From Mesostigma viride (taxonomy: Eukaryota; Streptophyta; Mesostigmatophyceae; Mesostigmatales; Mesostigmataceae), in the NCBI GenBank assembly GCA_009746045.1, contig RPFO01000065.1:4327785-4348784 (forward strand): DNA of 21,000 bases. The letters run 5' to 3'. How positions within the stretch are numbered: the stretch's first letter is position 1; each line of letters starts with the position of its first letter. Under the pieces are notes generated by a model. That model was not told where the DNA came from and did not search any database. It saw only the letters and a list, made by a program, of their open reading frames with translations. A program made the translations under genes and the position numbers. Shown one piece after another: positions 18,101-21,000 of the stretch.

Positions 18101-21000
18101 GTCGTGTGTCGTGTGTCGTGTGTCGTGTGTCGTGTGTCGTGTGTCGTGTGTCGTGTGTCGTGTGTCGTGTGTCGTGTGTCGTGTGTCGTGTGTCGTGTGT
18201 CGTGTGTCGTGTGTCGTGTGTCGTGTGTCGTGTGTCGTGTGTCGTGTGTCGTGTGTCGTGTGTCGTGTGTCGTGTGTCGTGTGTCGTGTGTCGTGTGTCG
18301 TGTGTCGTGTGTCGTGTGTCGTGTGTCGTGTGTCGTGTGTCGTGTGTCGTGTGTCGTGTGTCGTGTGTCGTGTGTCGTGTGTCGTGTGTCGTGTGTCGTG
18401 TGTCGTGTGTCGTGTGTCGTGTGTCGTGTGTCGTGTGTCGTGTGTCGTGTGTCGTGTGTCGTGTGTCGTGTGTCGTGTGTCGTGTGTCGTGTGTCGTGTG
18501 TCGTGTGTCGTGTGTCGTGTGTCGTGTGTCGTGTGTCGTGTGTCGTGTGTCGTGTGTCGTGTGTCGTGTGTCGTGTGTCGTGTGTCGTGTGTCGTGTGTC
18601 GTGTGTCGTGTGTCGTGTGTCGTGTGTCGTGTGTCGTGTGTCGTGTGTCGTGTGTCGTGTGTCGTGTGTCGTGTGTCGTGTGTCGTGTGTCGTGTGTCGT
18701 GTGTCGTGTGTCGTGTGTCGTGTGTCGTGTGTCGTGTGTCGTGTGTCGTGTGTCGTGTGTCGTGTGTCGTGTGTCGTGTGTCGTGTGTCGTGTGTCGTGT
18801 GTCGTGTGTCGTGTGTCGTGTGTCGTGTGTCGTGTGTCGTGTGTCGTGTGTCGTGTGTCGTGTGTCGTGTGTCGTGTGTCGTGTGTCGTGTGTCGTGTGT
18901 CGTGTGTCGTGTGTCGTGTGTCGTGTGTCGTGTGTCGTGTGTCGTGTGTCGTGTGTCGTGTGTCGTGTGTCGTGTGTCGTGTGTCGTGTGTCGTGTGTCG
19001 TGTGTCGTGTGTCGTGTGTCGTGTGTCGTGTGTCGTGTGTCGTGTGTCGTGTGTCGTGTGTCGTGTGTCGTGTGTCGTGTGTCGTGTGTCGTGTGTCGTG
19101 TGTCGTGTGTCGTGTGTCGTGTGTCGTGTGTCGTGTGTCGTGTGTCGTGTGTCGTGTGTCGTGTGTCGTGTGTCGTGTGTCGTGTGTCGTGTGTCGTGTG
19201 TCGTGTGTCGTGTGTCGTGTGTCGTGTGTCGTGTGTCGTGTGTCGTGTGTCGTGTGTCGTGTGTCGTGTGTCGTGTGTCGTGTGTCGTGTGTCGTGTGTC
19301 GTGTGTCGTGTGTCGTGTGTCGTGTGTCGTGTGTCGTGTGTCGTGTGTCGTGTGTCGTGTGTCGTGTGTCGTGTGTCGTGTGTCGTGTGTCGTGTGTCGT
19401 GTGTCGTGTGTCGTGTGTCGTGTGTCGTGTGTCGTGTGTCGTGTGTCGTGTGTCGTGTGTCGTGTGTCGTGTGTCGTGTGTCGTGTGTCGTGTGTCGTGT
19501 GTCGTGTGTCGTGTGTCGTGTGTCGTGTGTCGTGTGTCGTGTGTCGTGTGTCGTGTGTCGTGTGTCGTGTGTCGTGTGTCGTGTGTCGTGTGTCGTGTGT
19601 CGTGTGTCGTGTGTCGTGTGTCGTGTGTCGTGTGTCGTGTGTCGTGTGTCGTGTGTCGTGTGTCGTGTGTCGTGTGTCGTGTGTCGTGTGTCGTGTGTCG
19701 TGTGTCGTGTGTCGTGTGTCGTGTGTCGTGTGTCGTGTGTCGTGTGTCGTGTGTCGTGTGTCGTGTGTCGTGTGTCGTGTGTCGTGTGTCGTGTGTCGTG
19801 TGTCGTGTGTCGTGTGTCGTGTGTCGTGTGTCGTGTGTCGTGTGTCGTGTGTCGTGTGTCGTGTGTCGTGTGTCGTGTGTCGTGTGTCGTGTGTCGTGTG
19901 TCGTGTGTCGTGTGTCGTGTGTCGTGTGTCGTGTGTCGTGTGTCGTGTGTCGTGTGTCGTGTGTCGTGTGTCGTGTGTCGTGTGTCGTGTGTCGTGTGTC
20001 GTGTGTCGTGTGTCGTGTGTCGTGTGTCGTGTGTCGTGTGTCGTGTGTCGTGTGTCGTGTGTCGTGTGTCGTGTGTCGTGTGTCGTGTGTCGTGTGTCGT
20101 GTGTCGTGTGTCGTGTGTCGTGTGTCGTGTGTCGTGTGTCGTGTGTCGTGTGTCGTGTGTCGTGTGTCGTGTGTCGTGTGTCGTGTGTCGTGTGTCGTGT
20201 GTCGTGTGTCGTGTGTCGTGTGTCGTGTGTCGTGTGTCGTGTGTCGTGTGTCGTGTGTCGTGTGTCGTGTGTCGTGTGTCGTGTGTCGTGTGTCGTGTGT
20301 CGTGTGTCGTGTGTCGTGTGTCGTGTGTCGTGTGTCGTGTGTCGTGTGTCGTGTGTCGTGTGTCGTGTGTCGTGTGTCGTGTGTCGTGTGTCGTGTGTCG
20401 TGTGTCGTGTGTCGTGTGTCGTGTGTCGTGTGTCGTGTGTCGTGTGTCGTGTGTCGTGTGTCGTGTGTCGTGTGTCGTGTGTCGTGTGTCGTGTGTCGTG
20501 TGTCGTGTGTCGTGTGTCGTGTGTCGTGTGTCGTGTGTCGTGTGTCGTGTGTCGTGTGTCGTGTGTCGTGTGTCGTGTGTCGTGTGTCGTGTGTCGTGTG
20601 TCGTGTGTCGTGTGTCGTGTGTCGTGTGTCGTGTGTCGTGTGTCGTGTGTCGTGTGTCGTGTGTCGTGTGTCGTGTGTCGTGTGTCGTGTGTCGTGTGTC
20701 GTGTGTCGTGTGTCGTGTGTCGTGTGTCGTGTGTCGTGTGTCGTGTGTCGTGTGTCGTGTGTCGTGTGTCGTGTGTCGTGTGTCGTGTGTCGTGTGTCGT
20801 GTGTCGTGTGTCGTGTGTCGTGTGTCGTGTGTCGTGTGTCGTGTGTCGTGTGTCGTGTGTCGTGTGTCGTGTGTCGTGTGTCGTGTGTCGTGTGTCGTGT
20901 GTCGTGTGTCGTGTGTCGTGTGTCGTGTGTCGTGTGTCGTGTGTCGTGTGTCGTGTGTCGTGTGTCGTGTGTCGTGTGTCGTGTGTCGTGTGTCGTGTGT
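15172..21000. repeat. TGTGTCG heptamer array, at least 832 units, runs off the window
   Basis: From 15172 to the last base I see only TGTGTCG. Lines 420 bases apart stay in the same phase to the end, so no net indel is present. It differs from the preceding block at one position (A to G at base 2). It does not match the plant (TTTAGGG) or Chlamydomonas (TTTTAGGG) telomere unit. It lies in the predicted fourth intron of the coiled-coil gene. Its true size cannot be told from this window. Confidence 0.97.

Noticed and set aside
15172-21000. Telomeric array
   Set aside because: TGTGTCG does not match TTTAGGG, TTTTAGGG or other telomere units I know, and it follows an apparent exon-donor junction within a gene.

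Overview
The window is nuclear DNA from a eukaryote with many spliceosomal introns. A plastid-bearing green alga is the best guess. The one identifiable protein is a plant/cyanobacterial-style PurF with a long presequence, most exons have GC-rich third positions, and splice sites are mostly GT(G/A)AG...CAG. I cannot name the genus from sequence alone.

Layout: (1) 1-1456, ordinary unique sequence downstream of purF with no supported gene. (2) 9177-1457, minus strand, a complete nine-exon gene for amidophosphoribosyltransferase (PurF, first step of de novo purine synthesis). All eight intron phases join into one 585-residue frame that keeps the catalytic Cys, the PRPP loop and four Fe-S cysteines. 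(3) 9178-10884, a 1.7 kb spacer between two divergent genes. (4) 10885 to beyond the right edge, plus strand, a gene of unknown function with a long polar N-terminal region leading into a coiled coil. Four exons (339 codons) can be followed before an intron filled by a giant heptanucleotide array, which runs from 14804 to the window end. The two genes share no evident function.

The unusual content lies in the introns. Many carry tandem or dispersed degenerate copies of their own 5' splice-site region (intron 2 of purF has six CAG|GT copies; intron 7 has five), or start a tandem repeat within a few to about 50 bases of the donor. Other repeats are (CATGGCGG)28, (CCAG)40, (AAT)31, 26-, 28-, 29-, 35-, 36- and 39-bp tandem units, G/C homopolymers including a 19-C run directly before a 3' splice site, and at least 5.8 kb of apparently perfect TGTGTCG. 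The first intron of the plus-strand gene is best explained by a GC-AG splice. I found no CRISPR array, mobile-element gene, tRNA or rRNA. Most long open frames in the repeat zones are repeat artefacts.
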